Numbered from the stretch's first letter, positions 46,146 through 55,573 are shown. The stretch is DNA of 64,000 bases from Mesorhizobium huakuii (GCF_014189455.1 NZ_CP050296.1:6320001-6384000), one strand, 5' to 3'. Notes: generated by a model not told the origin, from the letters alone. A program made the numbers and translations.

Positions 46146-46212
46146 TCTCCGCAATCTGTGCCTCCCGGCTGAGCCTGGAGGCGGGACCGCAGTTTGCGCA
46201 TCTTCCGAGCAG

Positions 46213-46689
46213 TCAGGCGACCTTGCGCTGCCGCTGCGTATCCTGGCTGATCTGCTGTTGCTGAGACGGAGCTGCATTGCTCGACGACTCGAGACCAATG
46301 CGACGAGGCTTCAATTCGTCGGGGATATCCCGGACGAGATCTACAGACAGCAGGCCATTCTCGAGAGAGGCTTTCGCGACTTTCACGTAGTCCGCCAATT
46401 TGAAGATCTGCTTGAAGTTGCGGGTCGCCATGCCGCGGTGCAGAATCTGCCGATCGCTCTCGTCGGCCTGCTTTTGGCCGACCACGATCAGTTCCGGCCC
46501 GTGCTGGGTAAGCTCAACTTCGTCAGAGCTGAACCCGGCGATGGCCATGGTTATCCGGTAGTCATTGTCGCCGGTCTTCTCGATATTATAGGGCGGCCAG
46601 TCCGAGCGCACGCTGTTGTCGAGCATATCAAAGAGACGGTCAAAGCCGACCGTGGAGCGATAAAGGGGGGCATAGTCAGAGCTTCTCAT
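46213..46689 (-). CDS. Hsp20/alpha-crystallin small heat-shock protein
   Basis: The 158-residue chaperone has the rhizobial HspA/IbpA-type N-terminus (MRSSDYAPLYRSTVGFDRLF) and an alpha-crystallin domain (PPYNIEKTGDNDYRITMAIA, GLLSVDLVRDIPDELKPRRI). It holds unfolded proteins in the cytoplasm. The start at 46689 is set by GGAGG at 46698-46702, 8 bases away; the ATG at 46695 is only 2 bases from it. The leader looks like a ROSE RNA thermometer. Confidence 0.93.
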   Translation of the reverse strand: MRSSDYAPLYRSTVGFDRLFDMLDNSVRSDWPPYNIEKTGDNDYRITMAIAGFSSDEVELTQHGPELIVVGQKQADESDRQILHRGMATRNFKQIFKLADYVKVAKASLENGLLSVDLVRDIPDELKPRRIGLESSSNAAPSQQQQISQDTQRQRKVA

Positions 46690-46777
46690 AGCCATATCCT
46701 CCGTAAAGCAACATGGGTTACAAGCGGCGCCGCAGGGCCATCGCGACGCCTGTTCCGTCGAGCCTAAGCCTCGACGG
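46690..46777 (-). promoter_or_regulatory. ROSE-like RNA thermometer in the hsp20 leader
   Basis: In minus-strand RNA, UUGCU (at 46714-46708 region) faces the ribosome site GGAGGAU, so U-A, U-G, G-G and C-G/U-G pairings can form a hairpin that hides GGAGG; this is the pattern of ROSE elements. Upstream a perfect 8-bp hairpin CCGTCGAG/CTCGACGG lies at 46755-46777. At heat the final hairpin would melt and allow translation. Base pairing was judged by eye. Confidence 0.65.
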
Positions 46778-46928
46778 CAATCGATTTGGGAATGACCAAG
46801 AAATCGTTCAAGAGCAGCAACGAATTTTTTTGCTCGGCTTCTGGCACCTAGAATTCGAACAAAAAGTCGATTTCCGATTGCTACTGACGCGGGAGAGGTA
46901 GCCGGCTGAGCCTGGGCGTCCCTGCCGG

Positions 46929-47168
46929 CTAGGCCCGAGTTTCGATCGCTGTTTTGTCAGTATCAGGGACCGCAATGACAGCCTCGGTCTTTTGGGCGTG
47001 GTTCGTAGCGATTTTGAGTAGAGTTAAAGCCGTTTCATTGGGCGTCCACCCCTGGCCTTCTGCGGCAGTCACCAAGGCCGCGAAGGCGGCTTCCAAGGCG
47101 ACCTCGCAGTTCACCTCCCTGTCTGGACTATTCTCGGGCAAGATAGGTGCTTCAACGGCTTGGGACAT
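46929..47168 (-). CDS. Conserved hypothetical helical protein
   Basis: The 79-residue frame starts MSQAVEAPILPENSPDREVN, then EVALEAAFAALVTAAEGQGW with TPNETALTLLKIATNH. It is mostly helical; short rhizobial proteins with a similar GWxxxETALxL motif are known to me. Function unknown. The start at 47168 was preferred to the upstream frame to 47249. Confidence 0.6.
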   Translation of the reverse strand: MSQAVEAPILPENSPDREVNCEVALEAAFAALVTAAEGQGWTPNETALTLLKIATNHAQKTEAVIAVPDTDKTAIETRA

Positions 47169-47363
47169 GCTCAGAAAGCGGCTCGCCGACAAAAGGTTCC
47201 CATCTCTTTCAAGGCTTCCGCCGCAGCGTTCTTTCGTATCGGTTGGCACGATGCTCTATCCAGGGCTGCGGGGTGTGCGGATGAAGAGGAACGTCGGTCT
47301 CCGCACCTGGAATGACACTTCCTGACCAAAACGCGGGCAAGGGCGGCACCGGCTATTTTGTAG

Positions 47364-47388
47364 GGAACAACCTCCGCTCCAGAGCGTT
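47364..47388 (+). promoter_or_regulatory. EcfG-type stress promoter for a small secreted protein
   Basis: GGAAC at 47364-47368, 16-base spacer, CGTT at 47385-47388; exact match, 39 bases before the ATG at 47428. Confidence 0.8.
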
Positions 47389-47427
47389 TTTGTCCCGACG
47401 GGACACTCTCAGCTCAGGAGAGTTGTG

Positions 47428-47739
47428 ATGATAAGGAAGCTAGTCCTCTCATCGGTGATTGCAGTCACTTGTGCCGCTACCGCCTTTCCGGCAAACGCCG
47501 GTGGCGTCATTATTGGTTTTGGTGGTGGTTATGGCGACGACGATTACGACTACTACCGTCGTGATCGGTATCCAGACTACTACGGTCAAGGCTATTCCCA
47601 ATACTACGACATGTATGACAACGGCTATAGGCCCCGTTATTACCATCGGCATCATCGGCACCATTGCCGCGTCGTGCTAATCAAGCATTGGCGTCATCAC
47701 CACCGCGTCATCGAGCGAGTTCGCATCTGCAGGAGGTAA
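47428..47739 (+). CDS. Small secreted Tyr/His-rich protein
   Basis: The 103-residue protein has a signal peptide (MIRKLVLSSVIAVTCAATAF, cut near ANA-GG), a Gly/Asp/Tyr-rich stretch (GGGYGDDDYDYYRRDRYPDY) and a His/Arg-rich end (RHHRHHCRVVLIKHWRHHHR). The repeats of Tyr and His suggest an unfolded metal- or polysaccharide-binding protein, but that is speculation. AGGAG precedes the start. A stem-loop follows at 47746-47770. Confidence 0.7.
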   Translation: MIRKLVLSSVIAVTCAATAFPANAGGVIIGFGGGYGDDDYDYYRRDRYPDYYGQGYSQYYDMYDNGYRPRYYHRHHRHHCRVVLIKHWRHHHRVIERVRICRR

Positions 47740-48161
47740 TGGTACAGGTCCGGCCAATCTGGCCGGACCTGCGCCTTCGACGAGCGCTCGGTACGTACTC
47801 CAGTTCTCGCAGTCGATACGGTACTTAACGCGGGTGGTCTATTTGGCGACTCGGCCGCGCGCCGTTTCGGCTCTAAGCCCTGCGCGAGCCACGCAGTCAG
47901 TCGGGGGACATATTCCGGGCCGGCGGCCAGCCTACATAAGCCGTCCATCCTGACAGCCGGCGGCTTGTGCTAAGGCAGGTACCCGTCGCTCTTAGGTGGA
48001 CTGAGAGCGACGGCGGAACTGCAACTTTAGCCGCAAGTGGGACGCTAAAACCGCCCGGTAAATCAAGTCTTAAAATCATCTGGGTCGGCCGGCCATAGGG
48101 TCCCTTGGCTGGCAATGGTCTCGCGATCCGGCGCGCTTTACCGGATCGCGAGATGCCTTGG
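47740..48161 (+). other. Intergenic region with two large hairpins
   Basis: It holds a terminator-like hairpin for the 47428 gene (perfect 11-bp stem AGGTCCGGCCA with TGGCCGGACCT, 47746-47770) and another at 48119-48153 for the convergent OmpA gene. No gene is supported in between. Confidence 0.55.
48119..48153 (-). terminator. Terminator-like hairpin of the OmpA-family gene
   Basis: Perfect 13-bp stem (48119-48131 with 48141-48153), 9-base loop, 9 bases from the stop of the convergent OmpA-family gene. Confidence 0.55.
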
Positions 48162-49884
48162 TCAGTTGGCGCTGGCGACGGGCGCCACAAGCGGCGTGAT
48201 GCGGCGGATAGCGACGCGGCGATTCTGTCGTTCGGGCCCCGTCGTATTCACCTTAAGGTAGCTCTCGCCGTAGCCTTGGGTCGTCAGGTTCTCTGGCGCG
48301 ATGCCAAAGGCGTTGGTGAGGGCCTCGGCAACTGCCTCGGCTCGCTGGTCGGACAATGCCAGGTTTGCATTGTCGCTACCGACCGCATCGGTGTGGCCCT
48401 CGATCAAGAAGGTTTCCGCCGGGTTCTTCTTCAGCAGCCGCTCCATTGCGTCCGCCACGCCTTGCAGTTTTTTGACTTCGCTGTCCGAGATCGCCGCCGA
48501 ACCGGTCTCGAAATTCAACGTGTCGAGATCAACCCGCCGGGCGATGTCGCGCACACGCGCCGAGCGCTTGACCTCGTCGACCGAATAGAGGCGCTGGACC
48601 TTTTCCACCGGCGGTTGCTCGAGGAAGGTGTAGTAGTCGCTCGCATCCTCTACCAAATCGGACTCCAGGATGTATTGCTTGCGCGGGATGTTGAGCCGCA
48701 TCGGTGGCAAGTCATCTCCAGGATCGCGCCAATCCTGCACGTCCTGGTAATACCTCTCGTCCACATAGCTCAGCACATACTCGCGGCCGTCGGACGTGAT
48801 GCGAGAGCGCTGGATGACGTCGCCATAGCGGTTGCGGATGGTGACGATTTGGTTGCCGTTGTCGCGAACGATCGTCTCGCGTGTGCGGCCGCCCGGCAGA
48901 TCCTCGTAATACACATCCTTGGCACCATGGTTCATTCGCGGCGCTTCGTCGCTCTTCACTATCGTCCGGTTGTTGAACTGGATGATGATCCGGCCGCCAA
49001 TTTCCGTGAGGACATCGGCGCCTTTTGGGCGTTCCGGCGGCTGACTACCTGGCGCCTGGTCACGGCGAGTACCCTTTTCCTCCGTCACCGGAACGATCTT
49101 CTCAGGCTTGATCTCCTGCTGCGCTGCCTTGTCGTCCGCTGGCGGTGGTCCGGCGTCTACGGGGGCAACCGCAGGCGCGGCGGCCTGACCGCCATCGCTC
49201 TGCTGAGCAGCGGGGTTGGCGTCCTTGCCCGGACGTTTTGCATCCTTTTCGCTGTCGAGGACTGGTGCGGCGTTAGGATCCGCTGGCGCCTCGCCCTGGA
49301 CTGGCTTTTCGCTTTGGGCCGGCGCCGCCGGCTCACCATTGGCTGGCTTTTCGGATGTTGCAGGCTGCTTATCGGTTGAAGGTTGTTCTCCAGTCACGGG
49401 CTGCTTTGGTGCAGGCTGCTCGGTGGCAGGCTGCTCGGCGGCAGGTTTCTTTTCGGGTTTGTTCGTCGGTTCCGCCGGCTGTTCGCCGGGGGGCCGGGGC
49501 AGGCTCGCCAGCCGGCGCAGGCTCGGACGAAGGCGCGGGCGCGGCCGGTAGAGCAGGCTGTTCCTTCGCGGACGGTTCAACCGGTGGGGTAGGTTCTGGA
49601 ATTGGAGTTGCCTCAGACGCCGGGGCTGCCTCGTTTGGTTTTGGAGTAGGCTGTGGTTCGGTCGCTGGAAGAGGAGCAGCATTGTCGGACGGAGCCTGTT
49701 GCCTCAGCGCGCAGGCTTCGGCGGACTCGCCCTCCTTACATTTCAGCTTGATAAAAATAGGCGGTGCAGATGCGACGAACCGTGCGGTACCGAAGGCTGC
49801 GCTGCTGAGTGCTGCCCCGAACGGTGCTGAGGCGATCAGCAAACCCAGTGCGGTGCTGGCCAAAATCTTTGGTCGGCGTGTCAT
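48162..49884 (-). pseudogene. OmpA-family cell-wall-binding protein, frameshifted
   Basis: The N-terminal 171-residue frame (MTRRPKILASTALGLLIASA signal peptide, then a Pro/Ala/Glu-rich region) ends early. In a run of six C (G at 49488-49493 on plus) the frame shifts; the next frame continues with a long Pro/Ala/Gln-rich linker, a central beta-rich region and a C-terminal OmpA domain: RRVDLDTLNFETGSAAISDS, FLIEGHTDAVGSDNANLALS, DQRAEAVAEALTNAFGIAPE and RRVAIRRITPL. This domain binds peptidoglycan. Removing one base restores about 573 residues. Confidence 0.85.
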
Positions 49885-50696
49885 TTGAATTCTCCGTGTG
49901 GCGTCCCGTCGCTATCCAAACTGGGCACTGCCACATTCGTTCCGCTCATTCCGAATGATAAGCTCCCCAACAGAAACGACGGGGATTACTTCGGAAGAGG
50001 GGCGGCAAGTTGCCGGGCTTGGCCGGGGATTCAGTCGAAGGACGGCCGCCTGTTCCCGGGCAATCTGTGTCTGTTATATCAAAAACGCCCGCTGGCCGGG
50101 AGCCAGCGGGCGACGGGCCTTCCGGCCCTTTTGACCGCTTGGAGGGACCCAGCGGGCAAATGGCTTCGGCGCCGCGATCAGACTTGCGGGCAAACGACTT
50201 TAGTCAATGTCAAGAAATCGGTCCGGTTCAAAGTGGCGTAGATTGCGAGCTGGAAGCTGTTGCTTGTGCCGGTCATCGGTCTTGATCGAACCTCGAGGCG
50301 CCTCGGACAGACTGGCATGGTTCAGATGTGTGCAGTGCTCATAACTATGGTCGCGCGCTCCGCAGCGAGAACAACACATGGGGATTTGGTCCAACAGCAT
50401 TTACTAAAATGCGCGACTTGAGTTTTGGTTGCCGAGCCCAACCAAACGGGTGCTTGATTAAGGTGACGTGGCGCGGTTCAACGTCTAGGGCGAACAAGAA
50501 TGGCTGTTTGGCGCCTCGCGATGGACTTATTACAAGCTTGGTCGATAGGCGCCGCCGCCGCCAGCACCGCGCAGGCTTCGGCCTAGCGACGGCGCACAGA
50601 TTACGCGTATCGGCCCAGATGCGGTTTTCCTCCCACCGGATGCGTATCTGTACTACATCTTCCTGATCGGTCACGAAATTGCCGGCGCCAGTACTA
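49885..50696 (-). other. Gene-poor stretch with a terminator hairpin
   Basis: No recognised gene. A perfect 11-bp hairpin with five T on the minus strand lies at 50086-50112. The minus frame around 50500-50700 (NFVTDQEDVVQIRIRWEENR) has moderate coding look but no family. Confidence 0.4.
50086..50112 (-). terminator. Intrinsic terminator on the minus strand
   Basis: Stem CGCCCGCTGGC with GCCAGCGGGCG, 5-base loop, five T at the minus-strand 3' side. It belongs to the repeated GCCCGC hairpin type of the window. Confidence 0.65.
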
Positions 50697-50834
50697 TTAG
50701 CTATCCCGCGTCTGTCTCCAACGCCGCAGCCGATGAAAAGTGGGAGAGCTCTGAAAATCCCGATGTACTGTAACGACCAGCAAAACCGCGAATAACAAGA
50801 CGAGCGCAAACGCTAACCCAAAAACCCAGCCCAT
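50697..50834 (-). CDS. 45-residue single-pass membrane protein
   Basis: From the ATG at 50834 (preceded by GAGAGG) the protein has one hydrophobic helix (WVFGLAFALVLLFAVLLVVT) and a basic tail (FHRLRRWRQTRDS). It would sit in the inner membrane. A longer frame to 50888 has no conserved features. Function unknown. Confidence 0.45.
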   Translation of the reverse strand: MGWVFGLAFALVLLFAVLLVVTVHRDFQSSPTFHRLRRWRQTRDS

Positions 50835-51080
50835 TGGACCTCTCTCCGTTACCCCCGACAACGCGCTGCCGGACACAAAGTTCGCCATCCATGGGCGCGG
50901 CGATGGATGGTTAGGTCGCTACAGGAATTCCAATTGTCCGATTTCGATCGTAATTTGCCGTGTCAAGCGAGGCGCAGGCCCATGTTCGGCCGGTCACATC
51001 GTTGACTCCGGCCATCCCGAGAGCGTTAGCCGGGCCGCACCTCACGTCCAAGGCGCCGCGCTTCACCCAAAGGTATCAAC

Positions 51081-51382
51081 ATGGACGATAAATATTCCAA
51101 TGCGCGAGAGCACTTTTTCGCAGCACTTCGCACGCTGGCAGCGTCTTCCGACAGCATACAAACGCGCTTGATCGATGCTAATGTGAACATTTTGCACGTC
51201 ACGATCGATGAGTTCGCTGGGGACCGGGAACTCAAGTTCAAGTTTGCAAAAATACTGATCTTCTGGCCGTCGACCAGGACGATATGGAAACGGTCGCTAT
51301 TGAGACAACCGCGCATATGACGGATTTTGAAGCCGTCAAAGTCGCAGACCTCATCTGCGATTTTTACTACGAACTCACATAG
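51081..51382 (+). pseudogene. Small unknown protein, paralogue B of the 63325 family, frameshifted
   Basis: The frame starts MDDKYSNAREHFFAALRTLA and matches the intact copy until the DLLA segment, where one G of GG is missing near 51252. In the next frame the rest (METVAIETTAHMTDFEAVKV, LICDFYYELT) continues to a stop at 51380-51382. With one G added the protein is 100 residues, as at 63325. The leader is also similar to the leader of that gene. Confidence 0.75.
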
Positions 51383-51434
51383 AGCCCGGCGGTATGGGTG
51401 GATGATTTCCGCTTCATCCACCGCGTGGCGCACG

Positions 51435-51938
51435 CTAGGGACGGCTGAGGTTGATCTGGCTGATCACAATGTTCTTGCCGGTCGCCGGGTCCTTGTCGAT
51501 CGTCGTCAAACGCATCCCATCGTCTCCAACCTTTTCCAGTCTCAGCTGGGCGGCCCGATCGCCATTGACTTCTTTTGCCCAATGAATGCCAAGGACCAGG
51601 GCGTTGCCGGAACGATTGCCACTGAGGCCGGCAGGGCCGGTGCTCGATCCAGTGTATGTGCCGGTATATGTTTTGCCATTGGTCTTGACGTCGGCGCCGA
51701 TCGCTCGCGAGAAGACCACGTACCCTGTACATTTGCCATCAAGTGACAACGAACTGTCGGTTGCGTTGGACGCGAATTTGCAATTGATTTTGATGGGCTT
51801 GGAATCAGCGTCGGTTTTGACCGTGCCCTTGCCAACCCAACTCCCCGCGAATGATTTCAGAAAGGCGCCGTCGGCGGCCTGCGCAGATCCCGCGATGCAA
51901 AGCATTGCGGCGGTCAGTAGCCCAAGGTTTTTTGTCAT
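51435..51938 (-). CDS. Secreted hypothetical protein
   Basis: The 167-residue protein has a signal peptide (MTKNLGLLTAAMLCIAGSAQ, cut near AQA-AD) and a beta-rich mature part (GAFLKSFAGSWVGKGTVKTD, TGYVVFSRAIGADVKTNGKT, DDGMRLTTIDKDPATGKNIV). No domain was recognised; the repeated strands resemble lipocalin-like or DUF-type periplasmic proteins. The start at 51938 is set by the signal peptide. Confidence 0.7.
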   Translation of the reverse strand: MTKNLGLLTAAMLCIAGSAQAADGAFLKSFAGSWVGKGTVKTDADSKPIKINCKFASNATDSSLSLDGKCTGYVVFSRAIGADVKTNGKTYTGTYTGSSTGPAGLSGNRSGNALVLGIHWAKEVNGDRAAQLRLEKVGDDGMRLTTIDKDPATGKNIVISQINLSRP

Positions 51939-52023
51939 GATCAAATCCTTCAGTTCACCGCAAGCGCGATAGAATGCGCCAGCGCAATGGGGTGCAGATA
52001 TGGGTTCGCAGCAAATTGCCCGT

Positions 52024-52427
52024 CTATGCGCTGGCAACTGCCTTCTCTATCTCTTGGGCCGAATGGCCCGTGAGATCCTTGGCGATTTCGCCAACAAGCA
52101 CGGCCGATAATTTCTGATGATAATGCTTACGCAGTTCCCAAGCGTTCGAGGAGCGGCGATGATGATCAGATTGTCGATTTGTCCGCCGAGAACCTGTCGG
52201 TTGAGCAAGTCGGCAGTTCCGGCTGCGAAACTGTCTTCCTCGATTTGACTGTTGTCAGGATTGGCGGAGCTGCTCTGATGACGCGCGCCGGACCCCTTGT
52301 TGTCGTTGGTTACGTCTTCGACCGTCGAAGCCGTGAGTTTGGGATTGGCTTCGTCTCCTGAGTTGCGAAACAGGTTGAGCCTCTCGCCGTCAGCCACTGC
52401 AACGGTGGCACCTCTAGGAATATCCAT
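52024..52427 (-). pseudogene. Host-attachment (baeRF family) protein, frameshifted
   Basis: The frame from 52427 (MDIPRGATVAVADGERLNLF) matches bacterial host-attachment/baeRF-type proteins, with ADLLNRQVLGGQIDNLIIIA and APRTLG. One G is missing from the GGG after TLG (plus-strand CCC at 52137-52139), after which the correct frame gives ELRKHYHQKLSAVLVGEIAK, DLTGHSAQEIEKAVASA and a stop at 52024-52026. With that base the protein has about 134 residues. As written the end is scrambled. Confidence 0.75.
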
Positions 52428-52642
52428 TTGGGAGTCTCCGAAATTGCGCCAATCGTCGACTACCCAATTCGATAGATAGCGTGCTGACGTGAGCCTCAAC
52501 GTCTCAAGTCGCCATTGGATGCTTTGAGAAGAACCTTTTCATTGAGGCCAGCCCACATCTCGCCGGAGAGACCCTTCGTGCCAAGCACCTTGGAGACGAG
52601 GGAAACAGCCATGGCAGTTCCATTCAGTTTTAGATTTGGCTA

Positions 52643-52858
52643 ATGATCGGGCTACGGGGGCGCGGCAGCATCGATCCGGTGCGCGTGCTGCTGGACCTGC
52701 CCATCAGCGCCAGCCGCGACTGCATAGAGACGCGCGACATCGCTCAGTTGCAGCTCAATCAGGTGCGAGAGAAGCTTGCCGCGCTGCGTTCGCTTGAGCA
52801 CCGGCTCGAGTTCAAGGATATGGCCTCGCCGGCCAAGGCTGGAGGTTGCTGTGGTTGA
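52643..52858 (+). pseudogene. C-terminal remnant of a MerR-family regulator
   Basis: The frame encodes RVLLDLPISASRDCIETRDI followed by AQLQLNQVREKLAALRSLEH, the effector-binding helix region of a MerR-type (metal) regulator, including the Cys often used for metal. The DNA-binding N-terminus is missing and the frame has no start. The ending (AGGCCG) is off-pattern. It lies next to the TauE gene. Confidence 0.6.
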
Positions 52859-52874
52859 TTGCAGAGCCCTTACT

Positions 52875-53681
52875 TTAGCGATGGTTCCAGATCTTCACAG
52901 CGGATAGCAGCAGAATGGCAGCGAGCGCTGGCAGGAGTAATTCGTTAGGCACGAGGCCGAGCAGCCGGCCGCCGATGAAAGTGCCAACTATTGAGCCCGC
53001 CGCCATGATCAATAGAAACATGCGATTACGGCCGAGGACGGAAAAGCTTTGGTCGCGACTATATCGGGTAAAGCCAACGAGCATAGTCGGCAGGCTTACC
53101 ACAAGCGACAGGCTGCCAGCGAGTTTGATATCGGCGCCAAACAGGAGGATCATTGTCGGAATGAGGAGCTCGCCGCCGGCGACGCCGAGCAGGGATGCTA
53201 CAACGCCGATGATCAAGCCGGCGACGACACCGGCGACAGCTTGCGCGGTGCCGACCAATAGAGGCTCTCCCGCTCTGGCGTTATGACCAACCATCAGGAT
53301 GACCGCGATGGCGACGAGCAAGATGGCAATCACCCTGTAAAGCGATTCAGACTTGAGGCGGGTCGCCCACCCCGCCCCCAGCCATGCGCCAAGGAGGCTA
53401 CCCGCGAGCAGATTGACGATGATCGGCCAGTCAGCTGCAATGGTACCAAAGGATACCGTGGCCGCCCGGAACGGCAGCGCCGTGGCGACCACAACTAGGC
53501 TCATCGCCTTGTTAAGGATGACGGCCTCCAGCGCCGCGAAATTGAAAACTCCAATCAGGAGCGGCAAGCGGAACTCAGCTCCACCAAGCCCAATCAGACC
53601 GCCTAGCGCTCCTATCAGCGCTCCCCCACCGAAAGCACCGGAATTGCTGCGGTGTTCACTCGGTTCCTTTGCCAGTGTCAT
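52875..53681 (-). CDS. TauE/SafE-family membrane protein
   Basis: The 268-residue protein has about eight membrane helices in two repeats, each with a GGAxxR/P-type motif (GALGGLIGLGGAEFRLPLLI, VASLLGVAGGELLIPTMILL). These proteins transport organosulfonates or sulfur compounds, but the substrate here is unknown. A degraded copy lies at 34597-34860. It is intact and begins MTLAKEPSEH. Confidence 0.9.
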   Translation of the reverse strand: MTLAKEPSEHRSNSGAFGGGALIGALGGLIGLGGAEFRLPLLIGVFNFAALEAVILNKAMSLVVVATALPFRAATVSFGTIAADWPIIVNLLAGSLLGAWLGAGWATRLKSESLYRVIAILLVAIAVILMVGHNARAGEPLLVGTAQAVAGVVAGLIIGVVASLLGVAGGELLIPTMILLFGADIKLAGSLSLVVSLPTMLVGFTRYSRDQSFSVLGRNRMFLLIMAAGSIVGTFIGGRLLGLVPNELLLPALAAILLLSAVKIWNHR

Positions 53682-53747
53682 GGGTCCGCTGAGTCTCCGG
53701 CCGGATCAGGCGGCAGCACGGTGTTCGTCGCGAGCAGCTTCCCACAC

Positions 53748-54287
53748 TTAACGTGCCGCATCGGCGTTCAATGCCGCAATCCCCAGACCCACCATCAAGT
53801 CTGGCCATGCCGACCGCCAGAGGAATGCCGTGACCAGTCCGGCGGCAATAATGGCTATGTTGGCGAACGCATCATTACGGGCCGAAAGAAATGCAGCCTT
53901 TGTCAGACTGCCGCCATGATGTCTGTATGCGGCGAGCATGTAGGCACAGGAAAGATTGACGGCGAGTGCACCAAGCCCCGCTTGCGTCAAGGCGACCGGC
54001 TGTGGCGGCACGGGCATGTTGAACTTTTGCCAGGCCGTCCAGAGCGTAGCCAGACCCGGCACGAGCAGGATGAGGGCGAGCGCCATACCTACCCGCGAGC
54101 GCGAGCGCAACGACCAGCCGAAGGCGAGTAATATGAGGAGGTTCACGGACGCATCTTCGAGAAAGTCGATGCTATCGGCGAACAATGACACCGAGCCTAT
54201 GGCGAGCGCCACGGCGAATTCAATGCCAAAATAGCCGAGGTTGAGCAGCGCGACGATGAGGACGACGCGACGGAGTGCTGGATTCAT
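53748..54287 (-). CDS. Truncated cation-efflux (CDF) family membrane protein
   Basis: From the ATG at 54287 (MNPALRRVVLIVALLNLGYF) the protein has six membrane helices with the CDF site SLFADSIDFLEDASVNLLIL and a second site FLSARNDAFANIAIIAAGLV. It lacks the C-terminal cytoplasmic domain, like short members of the family. The frame ends NADAAR then TAA; directly after, the same frame continues VWEAARDEHRAAA to a second stop at 53706-53708, so a premature stop has removed the last 14 residues. The tail is usually dispensable in appearance. Confidence 0.85.
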   Translation of the reverse strand: MNPALRRVVLIVALLNLGYFGIEFAVALAIGSVSLFADSIDFLEDASVNLLILLAFGWSLRSRSRVGMALALILLVPGLATLWTAWQKFNMPVPPQPVALTQAGLGALAVNLSCAYMLAAYRHHGGSLTKAAFLSARNDAFANIAIIAAGLVTAFLWRSAWPDLMVGLGIAALNADAAR

Positions 54288-54659
54288 TCTCTGAGCGTAT
54301 CTGAGCTCAGAGCATGGGCCAATAGATTTGCCGTGTCCTGTAAGCGACCGTTTTCTGGATATGAGGCCGAGGTGCCATCGAAAAAGCAATTCAAAGGCCA
54401 ACTTTTATACGGAAACTGTTTGTGATCTCGATTGCAGACAACAAATCTTCGAACGCGATGCTGGTACTACCGCGAAATAAGACAGCGTCTGCCTTGAGTA
54501 GAGAGCGCTATTCAAAATGTACCCGCATCCAAGACAACGGAGCAGGAACCGCCGATCTGATGAGTGGGCGGAAAAGTCGGTAACGCTCTCCCGCCACCAA
54601 ATTTCATCAAATGAAATTAGTCGCTTAAGTGCCATCCCAATGCACCTTGGCGGCTGGTT
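54288..54659 (+). other. Intergenic region
   Basis: No supported gene or promoter match. Confidence 0.4.
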
Positions 54660-54842
54660 TCATGTCGCGCCATGTTGCAAGCCACTACCGTTGATTTCCA
54701 AGGGTTTCCTGCGACTATCGGCAAGTCCGTGCGACATGGACGCGACATGGGGCGATGGAATGGGCAGTTTTACGATCGGCATGTCATCGCAATCGCAAAT
54801 CGAACGAAGGCTTTCCCCGTCTGCAATTCTCTCGCAGATCAC
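54660..54842 (-). pseudogene. Remnant of a phage-type terminase small-subunit-like HTH protein
   Basis: From the GTG at 54842 the minus frame reads ICERIADGESLRSICDCDDM, the N-terminal helix-turn-helix typical of small terminase-like proteins. After DDM the frame is lost; the next frame gives DRKTAHS, the expected DxKT/STVxRW-type motif, so one frameshift lies near 54780. No prophage genes are nearby, so it is a lone fragment. Confidence 0.4.
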
Positions 54843-55010
54843 GTCGGCGAGTTAATAGGGTCGGTCGTGCCATTCTTGGTCCTCAACGGCATCAGCGGCC
54901 TTTCGGCAAGCTGTCCGTGTTGGTTAGCGGTCTGAGCGCATGCAGGTCGGCTAGTTTTGGTGAGGAACAAAGTACGCCCTTGGGAGGTTAATATATTAGC
55001 GGAGGCTGAT

Positions 55011-55277
55011 ATGCTTGCGACTGTAGGCGCGGTGTTGGCTGCCAGGAATGACGACGCGGAAATTCTTGGGGTGCTTGACCTCACCAACAGAACGGAAGCC
55101 AAGCTCGGTGCCATTCGCCTCGGGAACGCCATCCAGTTCGTCGCCAATGCCTCGGTGCTTGGATATGACGTCCGCGCAGCGATGGTTTTCTATGGCGAAC
55201 CGGGAACGCCAAGCCTGAGGGCAAAAGACTGCGAGCAGTTGTGGGCGCAATACGGAGTTGCCCTGCTTCAGCCATAG
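55011..55277 (+). CDS. Hypothetical protein, 88 residues
   Basis: From the ATG at 55011, MLATVGAVLAARNDDAEILG continues to KLGAIRLGNAIQFVANASVL and MVFYGEPGTPSLRAKDCEQL. The protein is soluble and mixed alpha/beta. No family recognised. GGAGG is present 13 bases upstream of the frame's alternative start region. Confidence 0.4.
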   Translation: MLATVGAVLAARNDDAEILGVLDLTNRTEAKLGAIRLGNAIQFVANASVLGYDVRAAMVFYGEPGTPSLRAKDCEQLWAQYGVALLQP

Positions 55278-55311
55278 GGGCGCCCCGTCAGTTCTGGCAC
55301 TTTGCATAGAA

Positions 55312-55336
55312 GGAACTGGTCGGCAATCGCAGCGTT
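55312..55336 (+). promoter_or_regulatory. EcfG-type stress promoter for a 70-residue protein
   Basis: GGAAC at 55312-55316, 16-base spacer, CGTT at 55333-55336; exact match, 24 bases before the ATG at 55361. Confidence 0.78.
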
Positions 55337-55360
55337 AGCCAAAGCAACCGGAGGAATGTC

Positions 55361-55573
55361 ATGGACGACGATCTGCGCCTGAAATTGAAGGAACTCGGCA
55401 TCAGCATGCAAACCAGGGCGGCAGAACTCGCATTGCCCGGCGGCAACACCGATATTTCCGCGCTGATGTCGGGAATTGCAGTGACCCTTGAGGCTCTGCT
55501 GGTGATAGCCGAAGAGAGCAAGACGCCACGGTCCGGACCGTCAGTTGAGCCTGTGACTTCGCTATCTGATTGA
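55361..55573 (+). CDS. Small hypothetical protein, 70 residues
   Basis: GGAGGA at 55351-55356 precedes the ATG. The protein begins MDDDLRLKLKELGISMQTRA and continues with a helix (ALMSGIAVTLEALLVIAEES). No membrane segment or domain is recognised. The exact stress promoter supports it. Confidence 0.6.
   Translation: MDDDLRLKLKELGISMQTRAAELALPGGNTDISALMSGIAVTLEALLVIAEESKTPRSGPSVEPVTSLSD

Noticed and set aside
48105..49379. Plus-strand open frame of 424 codons
   Set aside because: It is the shadow of the GC-rich OmpA-family gene on the minus strand.
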